Shown here: positions 6,482 through 12,817 of the stretch, one piece after another | Layout: each line of letters starts with the position of its first letter | Position numbering within the stretch: the stretch's first letter is position 1 | Assembly (NCBI GenBank): GCA_002392265.1 | Contig: DGGP01000113.1 | Coordinates: 1-14,766 of the forward strand | DNA from: Firmicutes bacterium UBA3871 | GTDB taxonomy: Bacteria; Bacillota; Clostridia; Peptostreptococcales; Anaerovoracaceae | Length of the DNA stretch: 14,766 nt | Direction of reading: 5' to 3' | The notes under the pieces: model-generated | What the model saw: the letters and a program-made list of their open reading frames with translations, nothing else | What the model was told of the DNA's origin: nothing | The model's database searches: none | Program-made: the position numbers and the translations under genes

Positions 6482-7114
6482 ATGTACAACAGATTCTTAA
6501 AAAGATTAATAGACTTTATCCTAGCGCTTGGGGGCATTATCGTGCTCGCAATTCCGATGATTATTATCGCAATCGTTGTGAAATGCGACAGCAAAGGACC
6601 TGTGTTTTTTATGCAAAAACGCGTAGGTCTGCGCAAAAAGACATTTATGATGCCTAAATTCCGCTCGATGTACACGGAAACGCCGGCGGAGTTGCCGACG
6701 CACATGTTAAACGACCCTGCAAGGTGGATAACAAAGAGTGGGGCTGTTTTGAGAAAGACCTCGCTTGACGAGCTGCCGCAGCTCTTCTCGATTCTGAAGG
6801 GCGACATGGCGGTCATCGGGCCGCGGCCGGCGCTGTGGAATCAGGATGACCTCATTGCCGAGCGCGACAAGTATGGTGCTAATGACATCAGACCGGGGCT
6901 TACCGGCTGGGCGCAGATTAACGGCCGTGACGAGCTGGAAATCGCTGACAAGGCGGCACTCGACGGAGAGTATGCGCAGTGCCTTGCATCGGGCGGCTTT
7001 AAGGCCTTTGCTATGGACTGCAGGTGTTTCCTGGGAACGATTGCATCGGTGCTGAAGCACGAAGGTGTGGTCGAAGGCGGCACCGGCGCTGTTAAAGAAA
7101 GGGAAAACAGTTGA
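6482..7114 (+). CDS. Undecaprenyl-phosphate sugar-1-phosphate transferase (PglC/WcaJ-type priming enzyme)
   Basis: This is a 210-residue monotopic phosphoglycosyl transferase of the bacterial sugar transferase family (PF02397), close to the minimal PglC length. An N-terminal re-entrant hydrophobic segment lies at about 9-34, then DSKGPVFFMQKRVG at 36-49, KFRSMYTE at 59-66, the catalytic Asp96-Glu97 in TSLDELPQL, KGDMAVIGPRPAL at 106-118 and RPGLTGWAQINGRDE at 137-151. It transfers sugar 1-phosphate from a UDP-sugar to undecaprenyl phosphate, the first membrane step of repeat-unit assembly. The likely donor, a UDP-linked N-acetyl-6-deoxyhexosamine made by the dehydratase at 12818-14704, is inference. 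The start is ATG at 6482 behind a weak GGCGAAAT; the 60-nt gap upstream shows no other feature. It is the last gene of the + strand block and is followed by a strong hairpin terminator. Confidence 0.92.
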   Translation: MYNRFLKRLIDFILALGGIIVLAIPMIIIAIVVKCDSKGPVFFMQKRVGLRKKTFMMPKFRSMYTETPAELPTHMLNDPARWITKSGAVLRKTSLDELPQLFSILKGDMAVIGPRPALWNQDDLIAERDKYGANDIRPGLTGWAQINGRDELEIADKAALDGEYAQCLASGGFKAFAMDCRCFLGTIASVLKHEGVVEGGTGAVKERENS

Positions 7115-7125
7115 AAATGAATGAA

Positions 7126-7166
7126 AAAGGCTTGGATTCTGCAAATCCAAGCCTTTGTGTTTTTTG
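7126..7166. terminator. Bidirectional intrinsic terminator between convergent genes
   Basis: A perfect 13-bp stem pairs AAAGGCTTGGATT (7126-7138) with AATCCAAGCCTTT (7144-7156) around a 5-nt loop. It is followed by a T-rich tract on the + strand and preceded by A5 that gives a U-tract on the - strand. It lies 12 nt after the priming transferase and 17 nt beyond the end of the convergent polymerase gene, so it can serve both. Confidence 0.9.
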
Positions 7167-7182
7167 TATTATGTTGTGCGGC

Positions 7183-9177
7183 CTACGCCTCGACTTCGCT
7201 ATGCTTTTTCTGCCAGATATTAATTGCGATTCCCATGCCGAGCATTGTGTAGAACAGCGGCATTACGGATACTGTCGAGTCATCGACCAGACCTGTGAAT
7301 ACAAAGCCTGTAACGCCGAGGGCAACGCCTATACCGGCGATATCCATAAAGGACATATCTCTGAAATCCTTACGGATATAGATGCCTACGCTCTGAACGA
7401 TGTAATAGAAATACAGTGCCAGCAGGGCGAGAACGGAGATTCCGCCTGTACCAACCCATGCGCCCATATACATGCAGTGCGGCTTGTCGACGATGATGTC
7501 GATTGCTCTTGTAAAAGTGCCGGAGTTATATTTGCCCACATAGTCGTTGTGCGGGAAGTAGATGCAGTATGTATCCGCACCGTGACCAATCAGGGTTGTT
7601 TCCTTCATCATAGGGAAGGTTCTGGACCAGATATATCCACGGCCCGAACCGAACTCAGGGTTGTTTTTGAAGCCTATTGCAGGAATCGGATCAAGGTCCA
7701 CGAGGGCTCCGAGTCCGTTTAAGTAGTATGCACCGTTTTCCGTGAGCTTGAAGTTCCAGTCGTGCTCGTTGTTGTCAGCCGAGAAAATGGCGTATATTGA
7801 ATTGTTCTGGTCCATGGCGAGCGTGAATGTGCAGTTTGTAAATGCAGGGTCGGCAAATGTATAGCGGCCTGCTTGGTCGGTAGGAATGAGGGTCATTTCG
7901 TTGCCGGCTGCATCAGCGCAGTAAACGCCGCCGCCGTTTTCGGGAACAACGATGTCAAAGGTCTGGCCGTCCATTCCGATGTGAATATTGTAGCCGTCGG
8001 TGTCGAAATAGTCGAGGTGATGTTCATCTATTACTTCATCTGCTGCCGAAACTTCAGTTGTAAGACCTCTGAAAAGCCCACCTAGCTCTGCAGTCCAGCG
8101 CTCTACGGTGATTGCTCCGATGCAGGCCGTAATCAGAAGCAGTACGATTACAGGCTTCCACCAGCGGAGAATCTTTTTGTTGAGAACTATGAATGCGAGC
8201 AGAACTACGACTGCCATACCGAAGAAACCACCGGATGAAGCAGCTCCGATCAGGTTGAACAGGAGCAGTGCAAAGAGTGCGCCCCAAACGAGAGGCTTCC
8301 ATTTAGCGTCTTCTTTTATTCGTTCAATGCTGCGGATAAAGAGCAGTCCCACAATTGGGATCAGCAGTGTCAGGTAGAACGATACATAGTTGATGTTGTA
8401 AACGGTTTGGTAAATCTGACGATCCTGGAATGTGAAGCTCAGTATCTGTTCGCCTCTGGATGCGGCATCATCGATGAGCTCATTCAGCATCTGACCGCTT
8501 TCGGTCAGGATGTTAGGTGTAATCAGCTTTTGACCGAGTGCTGTTCTGAAAAAGTCGTGGTCGGCAGCCTGCGTGATACCGAGGATGCCGAGGATAGTGC
8601 TCGAAATAAATATCGGATAGAGCAGCCACTTTACATTCTTTTCCGTATTGACATAATTGATGACCATAAACAGCATCAGCATATAAGCGAGAAGCGATGC
8701 GGTGCCTTCGAAACGGTCAACATATCCCCACCATGCGAATTCCTTGTAGTCCGAAAGCGCATAGGATATGATTACAAAGGCCGAATAAACAGCCATCGGA
8801 ATATATACAAAGCTTTTCTTTATTGCAAAGCTCTGAGTTACAAAGCGGTATCCCATAAATGCAATTGCCAGGCATGCACAAATCATGATGCAGACGAGCT
8901 TGCAGTGTGAGAAGAAGTCACTCTGGCTGTCGCTGCCGCCGGACCAGTAGAACTGGGACATCGGGCGGGTGTAGCTGTACATGTGTACCAGCATGATTGT
9001 GATTGCCCCAAAGATAATCATCGGAATCATCTGGAACCAGTGAATATCTTCGTTGATTGAAGGCGCATAGGACATCGACCACAGATAGCCTTTGCTTTCT
9101 GCCTGCTGTTTTTCAGGCTTTACGGCCGGTGCGGACTGCGCCACCTTTATATCTTTTGGATTTTTTTTATTCGCCAT
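7183..9177 (-). CDS. O-antigen polymerase/ligase-like (Wzy/WaaL family) membrane protein with large extracytoplasmic domain
   Basis: This is a 664-residue polytopic membrane protein. After a charged Lys/Gln-rich N-terminus of about 45 residues, hydrophobic segments occur near 49-65, 93-110, 122-140, 160-176, 184-202, 264-281, 297-311, 316-333 and 341-356, with more after about 576. Family-like features are ASSGGFFGMA near 313-321, SGRGYIWSRTFPMMKETTLIG and GADTYCIYFPHND at 511-545, and DKPHCMYMGAWVGTGG at 564-579, matching the Arg/His-bearing loop of Wzy/WaaL proteins. A non-membrane stretch of about 150 residues (357-510), predicted outside, is larger than usual and contains repeated Gly/Asp beta-like segments. 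It should polymerise or ligate lipid-linked repeat units outside the membrane; the two activities cannot be separated here. The start is fixed by GGAGGT at 9186-9191, eight nt upstream of ATG. It lies opposite to every other gene and has its own promoter. Confidence 0.8.
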   Translation of the reverse strand: MANKKNPKDIKVAQSAPAVKPEKQQAESKGYLWSMSYAPSINEDIHWFQMIPMIIFGAITIMLVHMYSYTRPMSQFYWSGGSDSQSDFFSHCKLVCIMICACLAIAFMGYRFVTQSFAIKKSFVYIPMAVYSAFVIISYALSDYKEFAWWGYVDRFEGTASLLAYMLMLFMVINYVNTEKNVKWLLYPIFISSTILGILGITQAADHDFFRTALGQKLITPNILTESGQMLNELIDDAASRGEQILSFTFQDRQIYQTVYNINYVSFYLTLLIPIVGLLFIRSIERIKEDAKWKPLVWGALFALLLFNLIGAASSGGFFGMAVVVLLAFIVLNKKILRWWKPVIVLLLITACIGAITVERWTAELGGLFRGLTTEVSAADEVIDEHHLDYFDTDGYNIHIGMDGQTFDIVVPENGGGVYCADAAGNEMTLIPTDQAGRYTFADPAFTNCTFTLAMDQNNSIYAIFSADNNEHDWNFKLTENGAYYLNGLGALVDLDPIPAIGFKNNPEFGSGRGYIWSRTFPMMKETTLIGHGADTYCIYFPHNDYVGKYNSGTFTRAIDIIVDKPHCMYMGAWVGTGGISVLALLALYFYYIVQSVGIYIRKDFRDMSFMDIAGIGVALGVTGFVFTGLVDDSTVSVMPLFYTMLGMGIAINIWQKKHSEVEA

Positions 9178-9212
9178 ATCGGCTTACCTCCGTTTTTGTT
9201 ACATACATAGTT

Positions 9213-9241
9213 ATTTTAGCACATTCAGGGTTTGTTGTAAA
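9213..9241 (-). promoter_or_regulatory. Promoter of the polymerase/ligase-like gene
   Basis: On the - strand, TTTACA (9241-9236) and TAAAAT (9218-9213) are separated by 17 nt. The predicted leader is short, about 25-30 nt, and carries the GGAGGT site at 9191-9186. The -35 element lies 8 nt from the edge of the long hairpin at 9250-9297. Confidence 0.7.
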
Positions 9242-9249
9242 TCCAAAAT

Positions 9250-9297
9250 GGGGACAGGCACCAAATTAGCCTTTTGGCGAATTTGGTGCCTGTCCCC
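9250..9297. repeat. Long perfect hairpin repeat, copy 1 (GGGGACAGGCACC type)
   Basis: Arms GGGGACAGGCACCAAATT (9250-9267) and AATTTGGTGCCTGTCCCC (9280-9297) are 18-bp perfect complements. Within the 12-nt loop, GCC (9269-9271) and GGC (9276-9278) can pair around TTTT. It lies between the two divergent promoters without overlapping either. A second copy is at 14715-14761. From memory, such GGTGCCTGTCCC palindromes are scattered in many genomes, sometimes beside Y1/REP-type transposases; none is present here. Confidence 0.9.
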
Positions 9298-9308
9298 AAA
9301 TTCGCTGG

Positions 9309-9336
9309 TTGACCGATGGGAAATCAGTGGTATAAT
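9309..9336 (+). promoter_or_regulatory. Promoter of the TolC-like gene
   Basis: TTGACC (9309-9314) and a perfect TATAAT (9331-9336) are separated by 16 nt, with TGG directly before the -10 box forming an extended -10. The start of transcription should be near 9343, giving a leader of about 57 nt. Confidence 0.8.
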
Positions 9337-9350
9337 GTATTTGTCGGGCT

Positions 9351-9362
9351 GACCCGCGGGTC
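9351..9362. promoter_or_regulatory. Palindrome GACCCGCGGGTC in the TolC-like gene leader
   Basis: A perfect 12-nt palindrome lies about 8-20 nt downstream of the predicted transcription start. Its position fits a repressor operator. It is GC-rich, unlike the surrounding leader. No regulator gene is visible in the window. Confidence 0.4.
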
Positions 9363-9399
9363 GGCACAAAAAGGGTAACAAAAAGAAAGGAAAAGAGAT

Positions 9400-10632
9400 A
9401 TGAAAAAGAGAAGATTTTTATGTTTGGCGGTAACAATCGCGACATTGATGGTAACTCCGCTTGCGGCCTATGCGGACACTGCTTCGGCGACTACAGCGGA
9501 TGCAAAGACGGCGCTTGCTCCGATTAACGTTTCGCTTGCCGAGGCAAACGAGATGATGTTAAAAGGCATTCAGGGCCAGCTTTTGGAGCTCGGAAAGATG
9601 GGCGATAAAATCGTAATCACATCGGCTTCCGAGGGCCTCAGGGAAATCAGGGATGCGCAGCAGAGCATCAATCAGATGAATCAGGCGGCACTTCAGCTGA
9701 GCCAGATGGGGAATCCAGCATCGGCTGCTGCAATCACAGCCCTCGCTGACGAGTACAGATCTCAGATTTCGGGCGCGACAAAAACCGACACAGAAAGATT
9801 AAAGAAATATGCTCAGTCAATTCTCGAGCCGAATGACAAGGCGCGCCACAATGCGCTGAGCCTCAAATCCACAGAAATGTACTACACATTAAAGTCGGCA
9901 GAGGAAGGCCTTGCAACGGTTCGTGAAAGCTACGACCTGGCGCAGACAATATACAACCAGACACAGAAAAAGTATTCGCTCGGAACGGTTTCAAAGGTTG
10001 ATCTCCTGAAGGCAGAGCTCGACCTTGCGGAAGCAAAGGACAAGCTGACTTCCACCGAAAACAGCGTAAAACAGGCGCGCATGGGCTTTAACATGCTCTT
10101 CGGATATGAGCTGATGCAGCCGGTAAACTTAACCGACAGTATTGCGGTTCCGACGCTTCCTTCAATAACGCTGGACGATGCAATCGCAAAGGCGCTCGAA
10201 AACCGCAATGAAATCCGCGAAGCCGAGTATGCGCTCGATGCAGCCGAAAGGGCATTCTCATCCTACACGGCTTATCCGAGCACTTCTGCAAAGTATCTGC
10301 AGGCAAAGGCAAAGTATCTGGGCTCCAAGTCGAGCTGTGAAATGGTTCCGGCCACTGTGGAGCAGGACATCCGCACTCAGTACGACAATATGCACCAGCT
10401 CTATGATGCACTTCAGACAAGCGCAAAGAGCGTGGCAAACGCAAAGGAAACACTCCGCCTGACACAGCTTCAGTATAACAGCGGGCTGGTTACATACAAC
10501 GTTGTTCAGCAGGTTCGCATGCTTTACGAGTCATCACTTCTTTCGGAGGAATCGGCTCGCCTCAGCTATGCTCTCGCAGTTGAAAAGTTCAACATGTCGA
10601 TTGACGTAGGCACAAATACTGCAGGCATCTAG
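9400..10632 (+). CDS. TolC-family (outer membrane efflux protein-like) exported protein
   Basis: This is a 410-residue protein with a signal peptide: Lys/Arg-rich start, hydrophobic core at about 6-22, likely cleavage after AYA at residue 25. The mature protein is almost all helical. Two OEP-type repeats are recognisable: about 155-235, with NQTQKKYSLGTVSKVDLLKAE followed by a leucine-poor coiled coil to FGYE; and about 260-400, with LRLTQLQYNSGLVTYNVVQQV. The KY.LGTVS.VDLL and QYNSGLVTYNVV turns are the hallmark of TolC-like helices. The region that normally supplies the outer-membrane beta strands (about 287-325) is short and not obviously amphipathic. In an otherwise monoderm-looking genome it may be a periplasm-like or wall-space helical tube or adaptor, which is inference. 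GAAAGG at 9385-9390 fixes the ATG at 9400. It has its own promoter and terminator, so it is probably monocistronic. Confidence 0.8.
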   Translation: MKKRRFLCLAVTIATLMVTPLAAYADTASATTADAKTALAPINVSLAEANEMMLKGIQGQLLELGKMGDKIVITSASEGLREIRDAQQSINQMNQAALQLSQMGNPASAAAITALADEYRSQISGATKTDTERLKKYAQSILEPNDKARHNALSLKSTEMYYTLKSAEEGLATVRESYDLAQTIYNQTQKKYSLGTVSKVDLLKAELDLAEAKDKLTSTENSVKQARMGFNMLFGYELMQPVNLTDSIAVPTLPSITLDDAIAKALENRNEIREAEYALDAAERAFSSYTAYPSTSAKYLQAKAKYLGSKSSCEMVPATVEQDIRTQYDNMHQLYDALQTSAKSVANAKETLRLTQLQYNSGLVTYNVVQQVRMLYESSLLSEESARLSYALAVEKFNMSIDVGTNTAGI

Positions 10633-10693
10633 AGCCTGACTGGCTGCGCGTAAGCCGCAAAGCAACCGCAAAGTAATTGAAAAGCAGACAATG

Positions 10694-10738
10694 AATAGGG
10701 CTAAATTGGCATTACTGTCCAATTTAGCCCTATTTTTT
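10694..10738 (+). terminator. Strong intrinsic terminator after the TolC-like gene
   Basis: A perfect 16-bp stem pairs AATAGGGCTAAATTGG (10694-10709) with CCAATTTAGCCCTATT (10719-10734) around a 9-nt loop and runs into T6 (10733-10738). It lies 61 nt after the stop codon and isolates the TolC-like gene from the downstream operon. Confidence 0.93.
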
Positions 10739-10750
10739 GTAATCCGAATA

Positions 10751-10779
10751 TTGCCCGAATAGTTGCAATTTGGTATAAT
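10751..10779 (+). promoter_or_regulatory. Promoter of the stalk-domain/pseudoprotease/dehydratase operon
   Basis: TTGCCC (10751-10756) and TATAAT (10774-10779) are separated by 17 nt, with an extended TGG before the -10 box, as at the TolC-like promoter. A second TGGTATAAA at 10786-10794 could be a weaker alternative -10 without a good -35. Downstream, AAAGTT/AACTTT (10797-10802 and 10806-10811) form a small inverted repeat in the leader that may be an operator. Confidence 0.7.
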
Positions 10780-10836
10780 ACAAAGTGGTATAAACTAAAG
10801 TTGGGAACTTTGGAATAATAGGAGATTAGAATTAAT

Positions 10837-11922
10837 ATGACAGGAATTACAGCAGGAAAGGAAAACAGAACTAAATTTGTATTCAAACGGGCACTGGCGT
10901 GCATCTTGGCGTTTGCGCTGATTTTTGGCGCTGCCGGGACGGTGGCCTTGCAGGAAGCTTATGCGGGCTCCGCATCTGCGCCGCAGCTGGCTTACATAAA
11001 GCCTGATGTCACAATAGTGCGAAACGGGGAAATTTTGAACTTCTTTAACGAGAACGGAGCACAGGTGTATCCTGTATTCTTCCAAAGCAGAACATATCTG
11101 CCTCTTCGCGCGATATGCGGAATCCTCGGCGAGGAAGTTGAATGGGTCGGCGCAGCAAACACCATCTACATTGGCATGACATTGAGCCACCCGAGCAAGT
11201 CCATAGTAAAGCCGGCGAATTCGCCTTTCGTGAAGACAGTCAGCAATGCGGCTCTGGGCACGCAGAGCATTGCAAAGGCTTACATAAAGGACAGCATTTA
11301 CATAATGAAGGATTTTGAGGCGGTGACATTTGCCGACAGTGAAGGCAATGCCCAGTACCCTATTAATGTGGGCGGGACGACATACCTTCCGATTTCTGCA
11401 CTCGGCACCTTCCTCGGTGAAAATATCAGCTGGGACGGAGCAACCAAAACAGTGATTCTGGGATCTCGCGATGTTCCGGCACCTGAACCTGAAAAGGATG
11501 TTAAAAAAGACGAGCGTGCTGAAAGGATTGCGGAGTTTTACGAGCAGCAGGCAAAGCTCTACGACGAAGCGACAGAACTGATTCTGCTGATTTCGAGCTC
11601 GACTCCTGAGGAGCTGAATCTGCTTGCGACAGAGATTTCGCAGAAATACATCCTTGCGGAGCAGTACAACAGAGATGTTAAAAGCTATGCGAAATCTGCC
11701 GCAAACGACTCTTCACTGACGGATGAGGAGGCAGATGCGCTTGAGAGCATGTGCGAGTTTGCCGAGTTCAGCGAACACTATCTGCTCGTAATGGAGAACA
11801 TGATGTGCCTTGCAGCACAGGGTCAGGACTATTCGAGCTTTGCCGAAATCTTCCTCAACTTTGCGATGATGACGCAAAGCGCTATGGACAGCACGGCAAA
11901 GAAGCTGGAACCACTCCTTTAG
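10837..11922 (+). CDS. Exported copper-amine-oxidase-N-terminal-like (stalk) domain protein with helical C-terminus
   Basis: This is a 361-residue secreted protein. The N-terminal signal region has basic residues, a hydrophobic core at about 18-38 and likely cleavage after AYA at 43. Two copies of a stalk-like unit (PF07833-type) follow: about 57-113, with VRNGEIL, YPVFFQSRTYLPLRAICGILGEEVEW and NTIYIG; and about 162-209, with YPINVGGTTYLPISALGTFLGENISWDGATKTVILG. A Pro/Glu linker at about 212-222 leads to a roughly 135-residue acidic, probably alpha-helical C-terminal domain of unknown function. There are no copper ligands or oxidase domain; the name refers only to the structural unit, which in Firmicutes occurs in wall-associated proteins. 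TAGGAGA at 10819-10825 supports the ATG. It is first in an operon with the next two genes, and a role in surface polysaccharide or envelope organisation is inferred from that context. Confidence 0.82.
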   Translation: MTGITAGKENRTKFVFKRALACILAFALIFGAAGTVALQEAYAGSASAPQLAYIKPDVTIVRNGEILNFFNENGAQVYPVFFQSRTYLPLRAICGILGEEVEWVGAANTIYIGMTLSHPSKSIVKPANSPFVKTVSNAALGTQSIAKAYIKDSIYIMKDFEAVTFADSEGNAQYPINVGGTTYLPISALGTFLGENISWDGATKTVILGSRDVPAPEPEKDVKKDERAERIAEFYEQQAKLYDEATELILLISSSTPEELNLLATEISQKYILAEQYNRDVKSYAKSAANDSSLTDEEADALESMCEFAEFSEHYLLVMENMMCLAAQGQDYSSFAEIFLNFAMMTQSAMDSTAKKLEPLL

Positions 11923-11946
11923 GAGTAGGATATTCGTGAGGGAAAT

Positions 11947-12786
11947 ATGTTTGTTAATGCAGTTGAAAAAGTGGGCGGCTATACCCGCCCAATTTTTACG
12001 ATAGCAAGGCGTTATGACAGCATCGATGTGCTGCCGGGAGCTTCAAATCTCTTTTTTATAAATGATGAGGGCTGGGCTCTGACCACGCGCGCCACGGCGA
12101 GGCTGATTATTAAATCAGGCAAAATAGAGGAAAATTACAACAAATTCCGCGCGGACCGAAAAGCCCGTGAAAATGACGAGAACTTTCAGGACGAGCTGCG
12201 CCTGCTTGAAACAAAGTACGGCATGGGCGGAAAATCCTTTGCACAGCTAAAGGTCAACTTCTTTGACTGTGTGGACAACCTGACGGGCTTTGAGTGCAAG
12301 ATTTCAAAGAATCACGAGCTGGCGGCAATTCATATGATGGGCTACAACAACCTGACCTATGTGGGACATGCAGTTTTTGCGGAAGATGCACGCAGAGCCA
12401 TGCCGGGGAAGTATCTTTGCAGGCTGGGCTATCCTTTCCCGGAGTTCAAAAATTACTCCTACGATCCCGAAAAGGATGACATAGTCTGGACAGACGCAGG
12501 CCATCGCTTTACGAGCAGATTTCCTGCGGATGGTATGCTTACACGCCTGATGGCGGATGGCAGAGGCAAGGTCTTCGGCATAGAGATGAGTGGCACCTTT
12601 GTGCCGGGGCTGAACGGTGCGCCGGTCTTCGATGAGAATGCGATAGTGTACGGCATGCAGTTTGCAGCCGGAAACGGCGGGCTTACTCAGTGTCTGCATG
12701 CGTCGCTGATAAAGGAATTCCTGAAAGCCGAGCACATACCGTTCTTCGTGGGCGATGCGTACGGCGGCGAAAAGCTGATATATTAA
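11947..12786 (+). CDS. Trypsin-fold-like protein lacking the catalytic residues (putative pseudoprotease)
   Basis: I do not recognise a named family for this 279-residue protein. Two segments resemble trypsin-like peptidases: SNLFFINDEGWALTTRATARL at about 33-53, which parallels the GSGFFI..DG.ALTNAHV strand-turn, and GIEMSGTFVPGLNGAPVFDE followed by VYGMQF at about 211-239, which parallels the G.SGGPV..... GVV motif. The expected catalytic His is Ala or Thr, the Ser is Asn in GLNGAP, and the Asp region reads HELAAI (123-128). No signal peptide or membrane segment is visible, so it may stay in the cytoplasm. A charged helical insert lies at about 58-92. The ATG at 11947 follows GAGGG at 11938-11942; it is 24 nt after the stalk-domain gene and 31 nt before the dehydratase gene, so all three look like one operon. 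Fold assignment is inference from short motifs. Confidence 0.65.
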   Translation: MFVNAVEKVGGYTRPIFTIARRYDSIDVLPGASNLFFINDEGWALTTRATARLIIKSGKIEENYNKFRADRKARENDENFQDELRLLETKYGMGGKSFAQLKVNFFDCVDNLTGFECKISKNHELAAIHMMGYNNLTYVGHAVFAEDARRAMPGKYLCRLGYPFPEFKNYSYDPEKDDIVWTDAGHRFTSRFPADGMLTRLMADGRGKVFGIEMSGTFVPGLNGAPVFDENAIVYGMQFAAGNGGLTQCLHASLIKEFLKAEHIPFFVGDAYGGEKLIY

Positions 12787-12817
12787 AACTAAGAAACAGA
12801 GGTAAAATCAAAAGGCA

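Noticed and set aside
7126..7166. The strong hairpin as a riboswitch or small RNA
   Set aside because: The simple perfect stem with flanking A and T tracts between convergent genes is fully explained as a bidirectional terminator.
7111..7722. A 203-codon + strand ORF, and likewise 8407-8910, opposite the polymerase-like gene
   Set aside because: They are antisense to a clearly coding membrane protein with promoter and Shine-Dalgarno site; the first also runs through the 7126-7166 terminator. Their Cys/His-rich translations resemble no domain I know.
11913..11926. ACTCCT/AGGAGT inverted repeat at the stop codon of the stalk-domain gene as a translational switch
   Set aside because: The stem is only 5-6 bp with a minimal loop, and the next gene has its own GAGGG site downstream of it.
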